From Paraburkholderia fungorum (GTDB taxonomy: Bacteria > Pseudomonadota > Gammaproteobacteria > Burkholderiales > Burkholderiaceae): DNA of 64,000 bases. Below, piece by piece: positions 43,241 through 52,037 of this stretch. Positions within the stretch are counted from its first letter, which is position 1. The number at the start of each line of letters is the position of its first letter. The stretch is taken from positions 267,045 through 331,044 of the forward strand of contig NZ_MCAS01000012.1 in the NCBI RefSeq assembly GCF_003610895.1, given 5' to 3'. The position numbers and the translations under genes are program-made. Under the pieces are notes generated by a model. That model searched no databases. It had not been told where the DNA came from and saw nothing but the letters and a program-made list of their open reading frames with translations.

Positions 43241-43560
43241 GCAAAACAAGGAAAGGCCAAAGAAAAAGCCACAACAAGCAAAAACAAAAACCACCAAGCG
43301 CCGCGCAGGCAACCAAAACAAAACAAAAACAAAACAAAAACAAAAAACAGGAAAAAGGCCACCGCCGCAGGCAAACAACCAACCCGCCGCGAAGGCCCAA
43401 AAAAACCACTACACAGCCACAGCAACATTCTCCTTAAGCACAGCTTCCAGAATCCCCATCGCCTCATCAAAAACAGCATCCTGAATCGTAAGCGGGAAAA
43501 GAAACCGAACCACATTCGAATAAACACCACAAACCAGCAACAGCAACCCGCGCTCAAGCG
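43241..43560. other. A+C-rich, T-free zone on the tail side of repeat copy 3
   Basis: Plus-strand positions 43261-43380 contain no T; 103 of 120 are A or C by my count. The bias continues through the last 50 codons of gabT, where the gene strand is G/T-rich: 15 of its last 16 codons end in G or T. Confidence 0.8.
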
Positions 43561-44692
43561 CCCGCGCCTGCACCCGCTTGGTGAACTCGGCATCCGGCTC
43601 AGTCCCGCCAGCCTTGCAGAACTCAACAGCCACCATCCCACCCGGCCCACGCACGTCAGCGATCTGCGGAACTTCGCTCTGCAGCGCGATCAGCTTCGCC
43701 TTGACACGATCGCCCAGAACAGTAGCCCGCTCGCAGAGCTTCTCTTCATCGATGATATCGAGCACGGCATGCGCGGACGCGACCGCCAGCGGGTTACCCG
43801 CATAAGTGCCACCCAGGCCGCCAGGCGCTGCCGCATCCATCACGTCGGCACGTCCGACCACACCCGACAACGGCATGCCGCCCGCGAGACTCTTGGCGAT
43901 CGTCATCAGATCAGGCACCACGTCATAGTGATGCATTGCAAACAACTTGCCGGTACGAGCAAAACCCGTCTGTACTTCGTCGGCGATCAGCAGAATGCCG
44001 TGCTCATTGCACAGCTTGCGCAAGGCGCGCACGAACTCGGCCGGCGCCGGATAGAAACCGCCTTCGCCCTGAACCGGTTCGAAAATAATCGCCGCGACGC
44101 GCTTCGGATCGATGTCGGCCTTGAACAGAAACTCGATCGCCTTCAGCGAGTCAGCCGTGGTCACGCCGTGCAGCGGATTCGGGAACGGAGCATGGAACAC
44201 GTCCGCCGGGAACGGGCCAAAGCCGATCTTGTACGGTGCAACCTTGCCGGTCAGCGCCATGCCCATCATCGTGCGGCCATGGAAACCGCCGGTGAAGGCG
44301 ATCACGCCCGGACGGCCAGTCGCGGCGCGCGCAATCTTGATGGCGTTTTCAACGGCTTCGGCGCCGGTCGTGAAGAAAGCGGTTTTCTTCGGATAGTCGC
44401 CCGGCGCACGTGCGTTGATCTTCTCAGCCAGTTCGACGTACGACGCGTACGGCACGATCTGATAGGCGGTGTGCGTGAAATGATCGAGCTGGTCACGGAT
44501 CGCCGCCAGAATCTTCGGGTGACGATGGCCCGTGTTGCACACGGCAATACCCGCGGCGAAATCGATGAAACGGCGGCCTTCGACGTCCCACAACTCGGCG
44601 TTCTCCGCGCGTTCAGCGTAGAAATCGCACATCACCCCGACGCCGCGCGGCGTGGCGGCGTCTTTGCGGCTCTTCAGTTCAGCATTTTTCAT
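43409..44692 (-). CDS. gabT: 4-aminobutyrate aminotransferase
   Basis: A 427-residue PLP enzyme transferring the amino group of GABA to 2-oxoglutarate, giving succinic semialdehyde for GabD. FFTTGAEAVENAIKIAR, FTGGFHGRT, LLIADEVQTGFARTGKLFA and the PLP lysine in TIAKSLAGGMPLSGV are class III (GabT) hallmarks. AAGGAGATAACC directly before the ATG is an excellent ribosome site. It is divergent from the MocR gene at 44816. Codon choice in the last 50 codons is shifted to G/T endings beside repeat copy 3. Confidence 0.94.
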   Translation of the reverse strand: MKNAELKSRKDAATPRGVGVMCDFYAERAENAELWDVEGRRFIDFAAGIAVCNTGHRHPKILAAIRDQLDHFTHTAYQIVPYASYVELAEKINARAPGDYPKKTAFFTTGAEAVENAIKIARAATGRPGVIAFTGGFHGRTMMGMALTGKVAPYKIGFGPFPADVFHAPFPNPLHGVTTADSLKAIEFLFKADIDPKRVAAIIFEPVQGEGGFYPAPAEFVRALRKLCNEHGILLIADEVQTGFARTGKLFAMHHYDVVPDLMTIAKSLAGGMPLSGVVGRADVMDAAAPGGLGGTYAGNPLAVASAHAVLDIIDEEKLCERATVLGDRVKAKLIALQSEVPQIADVRGPGGMVAVEFCKAGGTEPDAEFTKRVQARALERGLLLLVCGVYSNVVRFLFPLTIQDAVFDEAMGILEAVLKENVAVAV

Positions 44693-44756
44693 GGTTATCT
44701 CCTTGGCTCCTCGGTTTTGCAGGGGACTGCGCGCTCAACGCAGCACATGCAGCGAC

Positions 44757-44813
44757 TATAATGAGATTTGGCTCTTAATTTCAGAGCCATTTCAATAAAA
44801 AAGTAGGAGCCAA
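44757..44813. promoter_or_regulatory. gabT/gabR control region with repeated GAGCCA half-sites
   Basis: TGGCTCT (44769-44775) and AGAGCCA (44783-44789) form an inverted pair; a third half-site GAGCCA (44808-44813) repeats the second in direct orientation 24 bp on and overlaps the gabR ribosome site. A further TGGCTC lies at 44704. TATAAT (44757) is a possible -10 for gabR and TATAGT on the minus strand (44755-44760) one for gabT. MocR proteins bind direct repeats of this spacing class (family knowledge). Confidence 0.65.
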
Positions 44814-44815
44814 TC

Positions 44816-46333
44816 ATGCGCGCGAGCGTTTTGTCCGACTGGCTGGCGCAGCGCCTCGACCGTGGCAACGGCCAGCCGATCTACCGTCAGCTGCATCGGC
44901 TGTTGCAGCAGGCGATCCTGTCGCGTGAATTGCCGGCGGGCAGCAAGGTGCCCTCATCGCGTTTGCTGGCGCAGGAGTTGGGCATCGGGCGCAATACCGT
45001 CACCCAGGTCTACGAGCAGTTGGTGCTGGAGGGCTACGTGAGCTCGGCAACCGGCCGCGGCACGTTTGTCGCGGACAGCGCGCCGGACGAGATCGTCGGT
45101 GTGCCGGACACCGAGGCGTCGGCCGCGTTGCTCGAATCATTGCCGCCGCCACTCCCGTCGCAGGTCAAGCGCGCGTTGTCGACGCGCGGCGCGCGGCTCA
45201 TTGCGGGGGCGGGCGTGTCGAAGCGGCAATGGGGCGCGTTCATGCCGGGGGTGCCGGACGTCACGAAGTTTCCGGCGCGCGTGTGGAGCCGCTTGCACAA
45301 CAAATATTGGCGCCGGCTGCGCCCGGACTTGCTGACCTACGCGCCGGGCGGCGGCCTGGCCTCGTTGCGGCACGCGCTGGCCGACTATCTGCGCACCTCG
45401 CGCTCGGTGCGTTGCACGCCGGAGCAGATCATCATCACGACCGGGATTCACCAGTCGGTCGACCTGGCCGTGCGTCTGCTGTCCGATCCGGGCGACGTGA
45501 TCTGGACTGAAGACCCGTGCTACTGGGGCGTGCGCAGCGTGCTGCACGTGTCGGGTCTGCAATCGCGGCCGATCGCCGTCGACGAAGAAGGCATCAATCC
45601 ATCCGCCGACGATCTCGCGCAGCCGCCCAAGCTGATGCTCGTCACGCCGTCGCATCAATATCCGCTCGGCATGGTGATGAGCCTCGCGCGGCGCCGCATG
45701 CTGCTGGAATACGCGCGGCAGAACCAGTGCTGGATCATCGAGGACGACTACGACAGCGAATTTCGTTACGGCAGCCGGCCGCTGGCATCGCTGCAAGGTC
45801 TGGACCGGTCCGGGCAGGTGATTTACGTGGGCAGCTTCGGCAAGACGCTGTTTCCGGGCTTGCGTATCGGCTACCTCGTTGTGCCCGAAGCGCTGGCCGA
45901 GAGCTTCGCGACCGCGAGCGCGGAGTTGTACCGGGAAGGGCAGTTGTTGCAGCAGGCGATGCTCGCGGAATTCATCGCGGAAGGGCATTTCACGTCGCAT
46001 ATCCGCAAGATGCGCACGCTTTACGGGCAGCGTCGCCAGACCCTGCTGGACGCCGCCGCGCACCGCTATGGCGACGCGCTGCCGGCCGTGGGCGGCGATG
46101 CCGGTTTGCATCTGGTGATGCAATTGCCGCAAGACAGTGACGACCGCGCGGTGGCGGCTGCCGCGCTGGAGCGCAATATCGTCGTGCGGCCCTTGTCGGG
46201 GTATTACGCGCAACCGTCGCTGGCGCCGTCGGGCTTGCTGATCGGCTACGCATGCGTGCCGGACGAGGAAATCGCGCCTGCTTTCAATACGCTGGCGGAT
46301 GCGATCGACGCGACGCTCGTGCAGTTCGCGTGA
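44816..46333 (+). CDS. gabR: MocR/GabR-type GntR-aminotransferase regulator
   Basis: A 505-residue fusion of an N-terminal GntR winged helix (about 10-80, GSKVPSSRLLAQELGIGRNTVTQVYEQL) and a class I aminotransferase-like domain (about 130-500) keeping the PLP lysine in VGSFGKTLFPGLRIGY. GabR proteins bind PLP and GABA and activate gabT/gabD. It is divergent from gabT with repeated GAGCCA sites between, which supports this role. AGGAG lies 6 bp before the start. Confidence 0.88.
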   Translation: MRASVLSDWLAQRLDRGNGQPIYRQLHRLLQQAILSRELPAGSKVPSSRLLAQELGIGRNTVTQVYEQLVLEGYVSSATGRGTFVADSAPDEIVGVPDTEASAALLESLPPPLPSQVKRALSTRGARLIAGAGVSKRQWGAFMPGVPDVTKFPARVWSRLHNKYWRRLRPDLLTYAPGGGLASLRHALADYLRTSRSVRCTPEQIIITTGIHQSVDLAVRLLSDPGDVIWTEDPCYWGVRSVLHVSGLQSRPIAVDEEGINPSADDLAQPPKLMLVTPSHQYPLGMVMSLARRRMLLEYARQNQCWIIEDDYDSEFRYGSRPLASLQGLDRSGQVIYVGSFGKTLFPGLRIGYLVVPEALAESFATASAELYREGQLLQQAMLAEFIAEGHFTSHIRKMRTLYGQRRQTLLDAAAHRYGDALPAVGGDAGLHLVMQLPQDSDDRAVAAAALERNIVVRPLSGYYAQPSLAPSGLLIGYACVPDEEIAPAFNTLADAIDATLVQFA

Positions 46334-46346
46334 GGGCGGGTGTTTC

Positions 46347-46919
46347 TCAGATCGCGACGCTGTAAGGGCGAACCATAGAAACGGTTTGCGTGAGGCCCAG
46401 GGTCGTGAGGGTGTCGAGGTATTGCTCGACGGATTTGGGCGGATTCTTCAACGACTTTCTATGTTCAGCCATCGCTTCGAGGACTTTAGCCTGGTTCAGG
46501 TCGAAGAGATCGCTGATGAAGTCGTCAGGATGTTGAACGGTCACGTTGAAGGTGTTTAACGCTTCCGCCGGAAAGTCCTTCAGGTTAAACGTGACGATGA
46601 GTTCGGCGCCGCAATGCACGGCGGCGGTGACCACATGAGCGTCATCAGGATCCGGTAAATGAATGGTCGGTATCAGGTGTTCATAGTTATCGACCAACGC
46701 GTCCCGAACGTGCGCGTCCATGAGATCCCGGACACGATAAATCTTGCTGGGGTCGAGATCAGGACGGTTTGCGATCAGATTGCGCGTCCACTCTTCATGA
46801 ATGGCCGAGGTCCAGCGCGCCCGGTAAAGGTCGGTCAGCGCCAGACGCATCAGCAGATTTCGCAATGGTTGGGAGTGCAGAACGCAGGCGTCGTAGATTG
46901 CCGTGAAATGTGATGACAT
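46347..46919 (-). CDS. PIN-domain toxin (VapC-like)
   Basis: A 190-residue protein with a PIN nuclease domain: Asp10 in YDACVL, Glu in AIHEEW, and the acidic pair in HLPDPDDAHVVTAA plus Asp in TFNLKDFP complete the metal site. It is longer than typical VapC proteins (130-150) because of a C-terminal helical extension. It starts 3 bp after the stop of the HTH antitoxin gene, the usual order of a type II toxin-antitoxin pair. An RNase role is inferred from family. It is convergent with gabR (14 bp apart). Confidence 0.8.
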   Translation of the reverse strand: MSSHFTAIYDACVLHSQPLRNLLMRLALTDLYRARWTSAIHEEWTRNLIANRPDLDPSKIYRVRDLMDAHVRDALVDNYEHLIPTIHLPDPDDAHVVTAAVHCGAELIVTFNLKDFPAEALNTFNVTVQHPDDFISDLFDLNQAKVLEAMAEHRKSLKNPPKSVEQYLDTLTTLGLTQTVSMVRPYSVAI

Positions 46920-46922
46920 CGA

Positions 46923-47381
46923 TTATTCCAAACCCATTTCCTGCGACAGCGCCGCGAGTTCGTCCAAGGCCTTACGCCGGTCGGAATCGATTCGATCCTT
47001 ATACGCCATCACGTCGTCATAACGCACTCGCCGATGCGTATTGACCTTGCGGAAAGGGATTTCTTTCTTTTCCAGCAACTGGACGAAATACGGCCGCGAC
47101 ACATTGAGCAGGTCGGCCGCCTCCTGCGTGGTCAACTCGGCATGAATAGGGATGATCGATACCGCATTGCCTTGGCCAATTTCCGCGAGAACGTCGACCA
47201 TCAGACGGACGACCGATGTCGGTAATTCCACGCTGCGCGTTTCGCCCTTGCTGTCCTTGAAGTCGAATTGCTGCGTTTCGGCGCGGCTTGACAGCACGAC
47301 GGACAGATTTCGGCCAGAGACGCGGGCGAGCTCAGCCTCTTGCGCTGAGGGCAGCGGCGTAGGATGAATCGAGGTGTTCAT
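46923..47381 (-). CDS. Excisionase-type HTH antitoxin
   Basis: A 152-residue protein. Residues about 85-135 form a MerR/excisionase-like helix-turn-helix (ELTTQEAADLLNVSRPYFVQLLEKKEIPF, then the wing VNTHRRVRYDDVMAYK). The N-terminal half is acidic and probably holds multimer or toxin contacts. AAGGA lies 8 bp upstream of the ATG; the frame extends far upstream but through another gene's antisense strand. It is the first gene of the pair with the PIN toxin and likely autoregulates through the TTTCGA repeats at its promoter. Confidence 0.8.
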   Translation of the reverse strand: MNTSIHPTPLPSAQEAELARVSGRNLSVVLSSRAETQQFDFKDSKGETRSVELPTSVVRLMVDVLAEIGQGNAVSIIPIHAELTTQEAADLLNVSRPYFVQLLEKKEIPFRKVNTHRRVRYDDVMAYKDRIDSDRRKALDELAALSQEMGLE

Positions 47382-47406
47382 GGCGCGGTTCCTTTCGAAT
47401 TTCCAT

Positions 47407-47435
47407 ATTCTAAATCGAAATATTCGAAATCGCAA
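47407..47435 (-). promoter_or_regulatory. Promoter and operator of the toxin-antitoxin pair
   Basis: On the minus strand TTGCGA and TAGAAT are spaced by 17 bp, 26 bp before the antitoxin start. Between and after them are repeats of TTTCGA/TTCGAA, a natural autoregulation site. Confidence 0.65.
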
Positions 47436-47470
47436 TAAACGAAACGGACTGGAAGGCGGACTTGACGGCC

Positions 47471-48307
47471 TCAAATCCGGATCAACACCGCCCCGAGCGT
47501 CACCATGGCGCATGCCGCAATACGGCGCGCCGTCAGCTTCTCCCGCATGAACAGCCAGCCGATCAGCACCGCGAAGATCGAACTCAGCTCCCGCAACGCG
47601 GAGACCATCGCGATCGGCAGGTAGCGGTAGGCCTCGATAATCAGGCAATAGGCGGTGAGCGCGAGCACGCCGGACGCAATGCCTTTGAGCACCACCGTGC
47701 GGCCGATGAATAGCCCGCGGGCGCCGCCGCGCCAATGCCAGGCGAGCAGAAACTGCGGGATGTTCCAGATCAGATAGACCCACATGATGTAGCTCAGGCC
47801 GTTGCCGGCCACGCGTGCGCCGATTCCGTCGACGACCGAATACGTCGCGATGAAGAAGCCGGTCAGCAGAGCAAACGGCACGCTTTCGCCGGAAAACCGC
47901 ATGCCGCGGCGAAACGCGAGCGAGATGATGCCGAGCGACACCAGTGCCACACCGAGCGCCGCCAGCGGTTTGAGCGCTTCGTGCGCGAACACCATCGCGC
48001 CGACGAATACGAGCATTGGAGAAAGACCGCGCGCAATGGGATAGATTTGCCCGAAGTCGCCGCTCCTGTAGGCGCGGATCAGTGCCAGCAGGTAGCCGAA
48101 TTCGAGTACCACCGACGCGAAGATATAAGGCCAGGCCGCCGGGTCGGGCAAAGGCAGCACGATTACGCCGACCGCGCTGACGGCTATATACGGAATCGCC
48201 ATCATGCCGAGCAGCCATACACGGTCTTCGGATAAGTGCAGAAACGCGTTCCAGGTGGCATGAAGCAGCGCGGAGAGCAGCACCAGCGAGACGACTAAGG
48301 TGTCCAT
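47471..48307 (-). CDS. EamA/DMT-family transporter
   Basis: A 278-residue membrane protein with about ten hydrophobic helices in two halves and the internal repeat of the drug/metabolite superfamily (LLHATWNAFLHLS; LREXSSIFAVLIGWLFMREKLTARRI in the second half, X standing for Leu). The substrate is unknown. The chosen start MDTLVVSLVLL begins at helix 1; an upstream extension to 48379 is hydrophilic and less likely. The ribosome site is weak. Confidence 0.82.
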   Translation of the reverse strand: MDTLVVSLVLLSALLHATWNAFLHLSEDRVWLLGMMAIPYIAVSAVGVIVLPLPDPAAWPYIFASVVLEFGYLLALIRAYRSGDFGQIYPIARGLSPMLVFVGAMVFAHEALKPLAALGVALVSLGIISLAFRRGMRFSGESVPFALLTGFFIATYSVVDGIGARVAGNGLSYIMWVYLIWNIPQFLLAWHWRGGARGLFIGRTVVLKGIASGVLALTAYCLIIEAYRYLPIAMVSALRELSSIFAVLIGWLFMREKLTARRIAACAMVTLGAVLIRI

Positions 48308-48400
48308 CGAAGATCGGGGAGAGGGAAAGAAGGCCGCGGCGGCAACCGTAAGCCCGTGATTATTCCAGCAGAACGCCACAATGGCCGAATCACGTTTTAA

Positions 48401-49327
48401 CTAGAGGGGCTTTGAAGCGCCTGCTGCCACCGCCGTTGGGACCTGAAGCGCAGCGCCGAACAACCAGTCGAGAAACAGGTTGAGCTCGCGATCCTGCGGC
48501 GCCACGCGATATAGGCAATGAAACGGCGGTCCTTCGAGTCTGACTTCGGGGAAGAGCGCGACCAGCCGCCCGCGCTGTATGTCCTCTTCGACGATCGCCT
48601 GAGGCGCGAGCGCTATGCCGAGTCCGCTTGCGGCTGCCTGCACGAGCAAAAAGAACTGCTCATAGAAAGGACCGCCGAGCGTTTCGCCGGCCGGCACCGC
48701 CGCGCAGTGGAACCAGTACTGCCAGGCCTCGGGCAAGCCCGCATAGTGCAGCAGCCGGGCTTGCAGCAAATCGGCGGGGGTGCGCAGCGCATCCAGTCCG
48801 GGCAGGTCGGGCGTGCACACGGGCACGGCCACATTGGCGACGAGTGGGCGCGAGTCGAAGCCGTAACGCCGCAGATTCGGTTGGTAGCGGCGGATGATGG
48901 CATCGTGCGATTCGTCGAGGGTGTCGATGTTCAGGCCGTTGACGGTCACGATCTGCACGTCGATCTCCGGGTGTAGCGCGTGAAAGCGCGCGAGCCGTGG
49001 AATCAGCCAGCCGTGTGCGAACGACGCCGAAGTATTCACGCGCAGGGTTCGCCGCGTGGTATTTCCGCGCATTTGCGTGGTGGCTTCGGCCAATCGGCTC
49101 AGGCAACCGGCGACATCGACCAGATAGTGTCTGGCGTGCGGCGTCATCTGCAGCGTGCGGCCGTGGCGTTCGAACAGCTTTTGCCCGAGATAGTCTTCGA
49201 GCGCGCGAATCTGTTGCGTGACCGCGCTATGCGTGACGCACAGTTCTTCGGCGGCCCTGGTGAGGCTGCCGAGACGCCCGGCGGCCTCGAAGCTGCGCAA
49301 GGTGTTGAGTGGGGGCAGGCGGCGCAT
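48401..49327 (-). CDS. LysR-family regulator (GcvA-like)
   Basis: A 308-residue regulator. RRLPPLNTLRSFEAAGRLGS and LTRAAEELCVTHSAVTQQIRALEDYLGQKLFER are the GcvA-type helix-turn-helix; the effector domain follows from about 95. It is 94 bp from the EamA gene on the same strand and divergent from the lipoprotein gene at 49434. Target genes are uncertain. The frame allows a start at 49345. Confidence 0.85.
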   Translation of the reverse strand: MRRLPPLNTLRSFEAAGRLGSLTRAAEELCVTHSAVTQQIRALEDYLGQKLFERHGRTLQMTPHARHYLVDVAGCLSRLAEATTQMRGNTTRRTLRVNTSASFAHGWLIPRLARFHALHPEIDVQIVTVNGLNIDTLDESHDAIIRRYQPNLRRYGFDSRPLVANVAVPVCTPDLPGLDALRTPADLLQARLLHYAGLPEAWQYWFHCAAVPAGETLGGPFYEQFFLLVQAAASGLGIALAPQAIVEEDIQRGRLVALFPEVRLEGPPFHCLYRVAPQDRELNLFLDWLFGAALQVPTAVAAGASKPL

Positions 49328-49433
49328 GAAAAGCCCTATATCCAAGTATTGCTTGTATTTCTAACAGAAACTTTCAATTGAGGATATCGGCTTCGTGCTT
49401 TTACGATAACGCTTTCTCCCACCGGTCATAGCG

Positions 49434-50087
49434 ATGGCATTGCCTGTGCTGCAGCGCGCCACAACACAGTTTTTCTGTTATCCGAAGGCGAGGCGTTGCC
49501 TGTTCTGGCGCAATGTCTGGATGAGTGCGGGCGTTGTCGTCATGCTGGGCGCATGCAAGGCGCCGGATCCGAACGAGCGGGTGACAGGCTCGGGCGGCAC
49601 CGCCGTCAAATACAGTTCGCGTCAGGTGAGTGTGGATCTGACCGACAGCGAACGCACCGCGCTTGCCGCCATGCGCGACCGCAGCTTTCCGGGCGTCACG
49701 CGTGAGAAGGCCTTGACGGCGGTCGCCGCCGCGTTGAAATCGGGCGGCTACGCGCCGGTTACGGTAGACACGGATACGGCACTGGTGGAAGCAGGCCGCT
49801 CTGAGGTGCTCGTGCCGAAATGGCGGGAAGTGCTGCGTGGCGTGCTCAAGACGCGTATCGGTATGCTGCCGGCCAAACCCGATCACCAGTACACCGCGGC
49901 GCTCGTCAGCGTGCGGGCGGCTGAAGGCGGTCAAGGTGTCGTGGTGCGGGCGCGTTTCGACAATACGGTGTGGGACAGCAACGGCGACGCCCGCACGAAA
50001 ACCGTGCTGGCTCGCGAAGACTACGACGCGTTCTTCGGCAAGGTCGGCGAGGCGCTCAATGGTTCTTTGGCGCCTCGCCAGCCTTGA
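49434..50087 (+). CDS. Lipoprotein of unknown function
   Basis: A 217-residue protein. A hydrophobic stretch with lipobox VVVMLGAC (Cys about 41) points to a lipoprotein. With a start at 49521 the signal peptide would be a short 12 residues, so the upstream start is kept. The mature part has TREKALTAVAAALKSGGY and ARFDNTVWDSNGDARTKTVL, a pattern seen in small outer-membrane lipoproteins without known role. I do not recognise a named family. It is a single gene. Confidence 0.7.
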   Translation: MALPVLQRATTQFFCYPKARRCLFWRNVWMSAGVVVMLGACKAPDPNERVTGSGGTAVKYSSRQVSVDLTDSERTALAAMRDRSFPGVTREKALTAVAAALKSGGYAPVTVDTDTALVEAGRSEVLVPKWREVLRGVLKTRIGMLPAKPDHQYTAALVSVRAAEGGQGVVVRARFDNTVWDSNGDARTKTVLAREDYDAFFGKVGEALNGSLAPRQP

Positions 50088-50137
50088 ACAACGCAAGGGG
50101 CGTCCTCCGGAGCGGGGCAGGCAGCACGCCTGCGTAA

Positions 50138-50183
50138 GTCACGCGTTGGAACGCGCTTTGGGTCACGCGTTAGGTCACGCGTT
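50138..50183. repeat. Three direct copies of GTCACGCGTT
   Basis: GTCACGCGTT at 50138, 50162 and 50174, partly within the 3' end of phnE, between convergent genes. No role is evident. Confidence 0.7.
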
Positions 50184-51012
50184 CACGCAGCCACGCCGAC
50201 GCCATATCGATCACGGTCACAACAACGATCACCATGATCATCACCGCGGCCGTCTGCGCGTAATTGAACGAGCGGATCGCTTCGTACAGCACCACGCCGA
50301 TCCCGCCTGCGCCGACCATGCCGACCACCATCGCCGAGCGCACGTTCGATTCGAAGCGATATAACGCGTACGAGATCCACAACGGCAACACTTGCGGCAG
50401 CACGGCGTAAATGATTTCGTCGAGACTGGTCGCACCGGTGGCGCGCACGCCTTCGGCCGGACGCGGATCGATAGCCTCGACCGCTTCGGCGAAGAGCTTG
50501 GCGAGCACGCCGGTGGTGTGCACCCACAACGCCAGCACGCCGGCGAACGGACCGAGTCCCACCGCGACGATGAACAGCATCGCGAAGACCATTTCATTGA
50601 TCGCGCGGCATGCGTCCATCATGCGGCGCATCGGCTGCACGACCCACATTGGCGCCATGTTGTGCGCGGACATCAGTCCGCACGGCACGGCGCACACTAG
50701 CGAGAGAACAGTGCCCCACACCGCTACCGACAGCGTTACATACATCTCGTGCAAATAGCTGCGCCATTCGGTGAAGTCCGGCGGGAAGAAGTCCTTGGCG
50801 AACTGGCCCATGTTGCCGGAGTCGGAGAGCAGATCGAGCGGACGCATGTCGGCGCCGTGCCATGCGCCGCCCAGCACGGCAAGCACGGCGATCCAGCCGA
50901 TCAGCGACAGCCAGCTGCGCTTGCCGGCGGCCGGCGCGGCCTGCCGTGCCGCCTGCGCGGCGAGCGCTTCGCTCGCACGCGTGGGCGGCGTGATCAGATC
51001 AACCGTGTTCAT
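50170..51012 (-). CDS. phnE: Phosphonate ABC transporter permease
   Basis: A 280-residue inner-membrane permease of the MetI type with six hydrophobic segments. The [24 protein letters not shown] region, split as [13 protein letters not shown] and [12 protein letters not shown], and the coupling loop [20 protein letters not shown] match PhnE. It forms the channel with PhnC and PhnD. Its ATG overlaps the phnD stop by 4 bp (ATGA). The last codons run through a GTCACGCGTT repeat. Confidence 0.9.
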   Translation of the reverse strand: MNTVDLITPPTRASEALAAQAARQAAPAAGKRSWLSLIGWIAVLAVLGGAWHGADMRPLDLLSDSGNMGQFAKDFFPPDFTEWRSYLHEMYVTLSVAVWGTVLSLVCAVPCGLMSAHNMAPMWVVQPMRRMMDACRAINEMVFAMLFIVAVGLGPFAGVLALWVHTTGVLAKLFAEAVEAIDPRPAEGVRATGATSLDEIIYAVLPQVLPLWISYALYRFESNVRSAMVVGMVGAGGIGVVLYEAIRSFNYAQTAAVMIMVIVVVTVIDMASAWLRERVT

Positions 51013-51995
51013 TGCTTGGATACGGCGCTATTGAGCGCGCTCATCTTCGCATCGATGTCGGCCAGCTGGGTCTTGCGGTCGTCGTCGGAAAGATGCGTGT
51101 CGTTCTCGATCTTCTGCTTCTGCCGGTACAACGCGACCTGGCGGATCGGCAGCAACTGCGCATCCGACGATGCTGCAAAACCGGCGTAACCCGTAATCGC
51201 CGCCATCACCTCTTTTTCATGCGGATCGGTCTTGCCGTAGTTCAGGAAGAAGTTGCGGATCTTGTCCTTGGTGGCCTGCGGCAGATCCTTGCGCCACACC
51301 AGCGGGTCGGACGGAATCAGCGGCGAGGTCCACAACACACGGACTTGTGCGAACTTGTCCGGATGCTGCTGCTTGAGTGTGTCGAGCATCTCGGTGTTGT
51401 TGGTCGCAACATCGATCTTGTTGTTCACCACGGCCAGCAGGTTCGCTTCGTGGCTCGAAGGCAGCACCGCCTTGAACGCCGTATTGACCGCGACGTTGCG
51501 CTTGGCGAACAGGTAGTAGCCCGGGATCAGCGTGCCGGAGGTGGAGTTCGGATCGCCGAAACCGAGCGTGACGTCCTTCGTGTTCTTGAACACGTCGTCG
51601 AGCGTCTTGAAGCGGCTGTTGACGTTGGTGATGAGCACCGACTTATAGCCGAGGTCGCCGTTCGCATACAGGACCTTCGCGAACACTTCGCCTTGCGAAC
51701 GATCCACCGCTTCGATCGCCGACGCATTGCCGAAATAGCCGACCTGGACCTTGTTAAAGCGCATGCCTTCGATGATGCCGGCGTAGTCGGTCGCGAAGAA
51801 CGCTTTGACGTTCAGGCCGGTTTGCTTGTTCATATCCGCGATCAACGGTTCCCAGCGCTGTTTGAGCACAGAGGACGAGTCGGTCGAGATGATGCCGAGG
51901 TTGATGTCCTCGGCGTGCGCGGTGGCGGCGCCGGCGAATGCGGCCGCACCGACAGTCAGCGTGATCAATGAACGTAATGAACGCAGGAATTTCAT
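51009..51995 (-). CDS. phnD: Phosphonate-binding periplasmic protein
   Basis: A 328-residue binding protein with signal peptide (about 1-28, AHA-ED). The [35 protein letters not shown] and [18 protein letters not shown] blocks make the phosphonate pocket of PhnD (Ser/Thr/Tyr cluster). It delivers phosphonates such as 2-aminoethylphosphonate, or possibly phosphite, to PhnCE. It follows phnC by 42 bp. No C-P lyase or phosphonatase gene lies nearby. Confidence 0.9.
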   Translation of the reverse strand: MKFLRSLRSLITLTVGAAAFAGAATAHAEDINLGIISTDSSSVLKQRWEPLIADMNKQTGLNVKAFFATDYAGIIEGMRFNKVQVGYFGNASAIEAVDRSQGEVFAKVLYANGDLGYKSVLITNVNSRFKTLDDVFKNTKDVTLGFGDPNSTSGTLIPGYYLFAKRNVAVNTAFKAVLPSSHEANLLAVVNNKIDVATNNTEMLDTLKQQHPDKFAQVRVLWTSPLIPSDPLVWRKDLPQATKDKIRNFFLNYGKTDPHEKEVMAAITGYAGFAASSDAQLLPIRQVALYRQKQKIENDTHLSDDDRKTQLADIDAKMSALNSAVSKQ

Positions 51996-52037
51996 CGCTT
52001 TGAAGTCCGGTTGAGTGAACAGAAAGGGTGGGCGCGC

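Noticed and set aside
43241..43400. Diversity-generating retroelement as the cause of A-rich DNA
   Set aside because: No reverse transcriptase or template/variable repeat pair is present, and the change involves both A and C gain, not adenine-specific substitution.
43046..44761. 571-residue plus-strand frame through repeat copy 3 and antisense gabT
   Set aside because: It starts in the repeat, runs through T-free low-complexity DNA that simply lacks stop codons, and then mirrors gabT.
46923..48218. 431-residue protein for the antitoxin frame
   Set aside because: The upstream 279 codons are antisense-frame reading of the EamA gene on the same strand in another frame; the ATG at 47381 has its own ribosome site and promoter.
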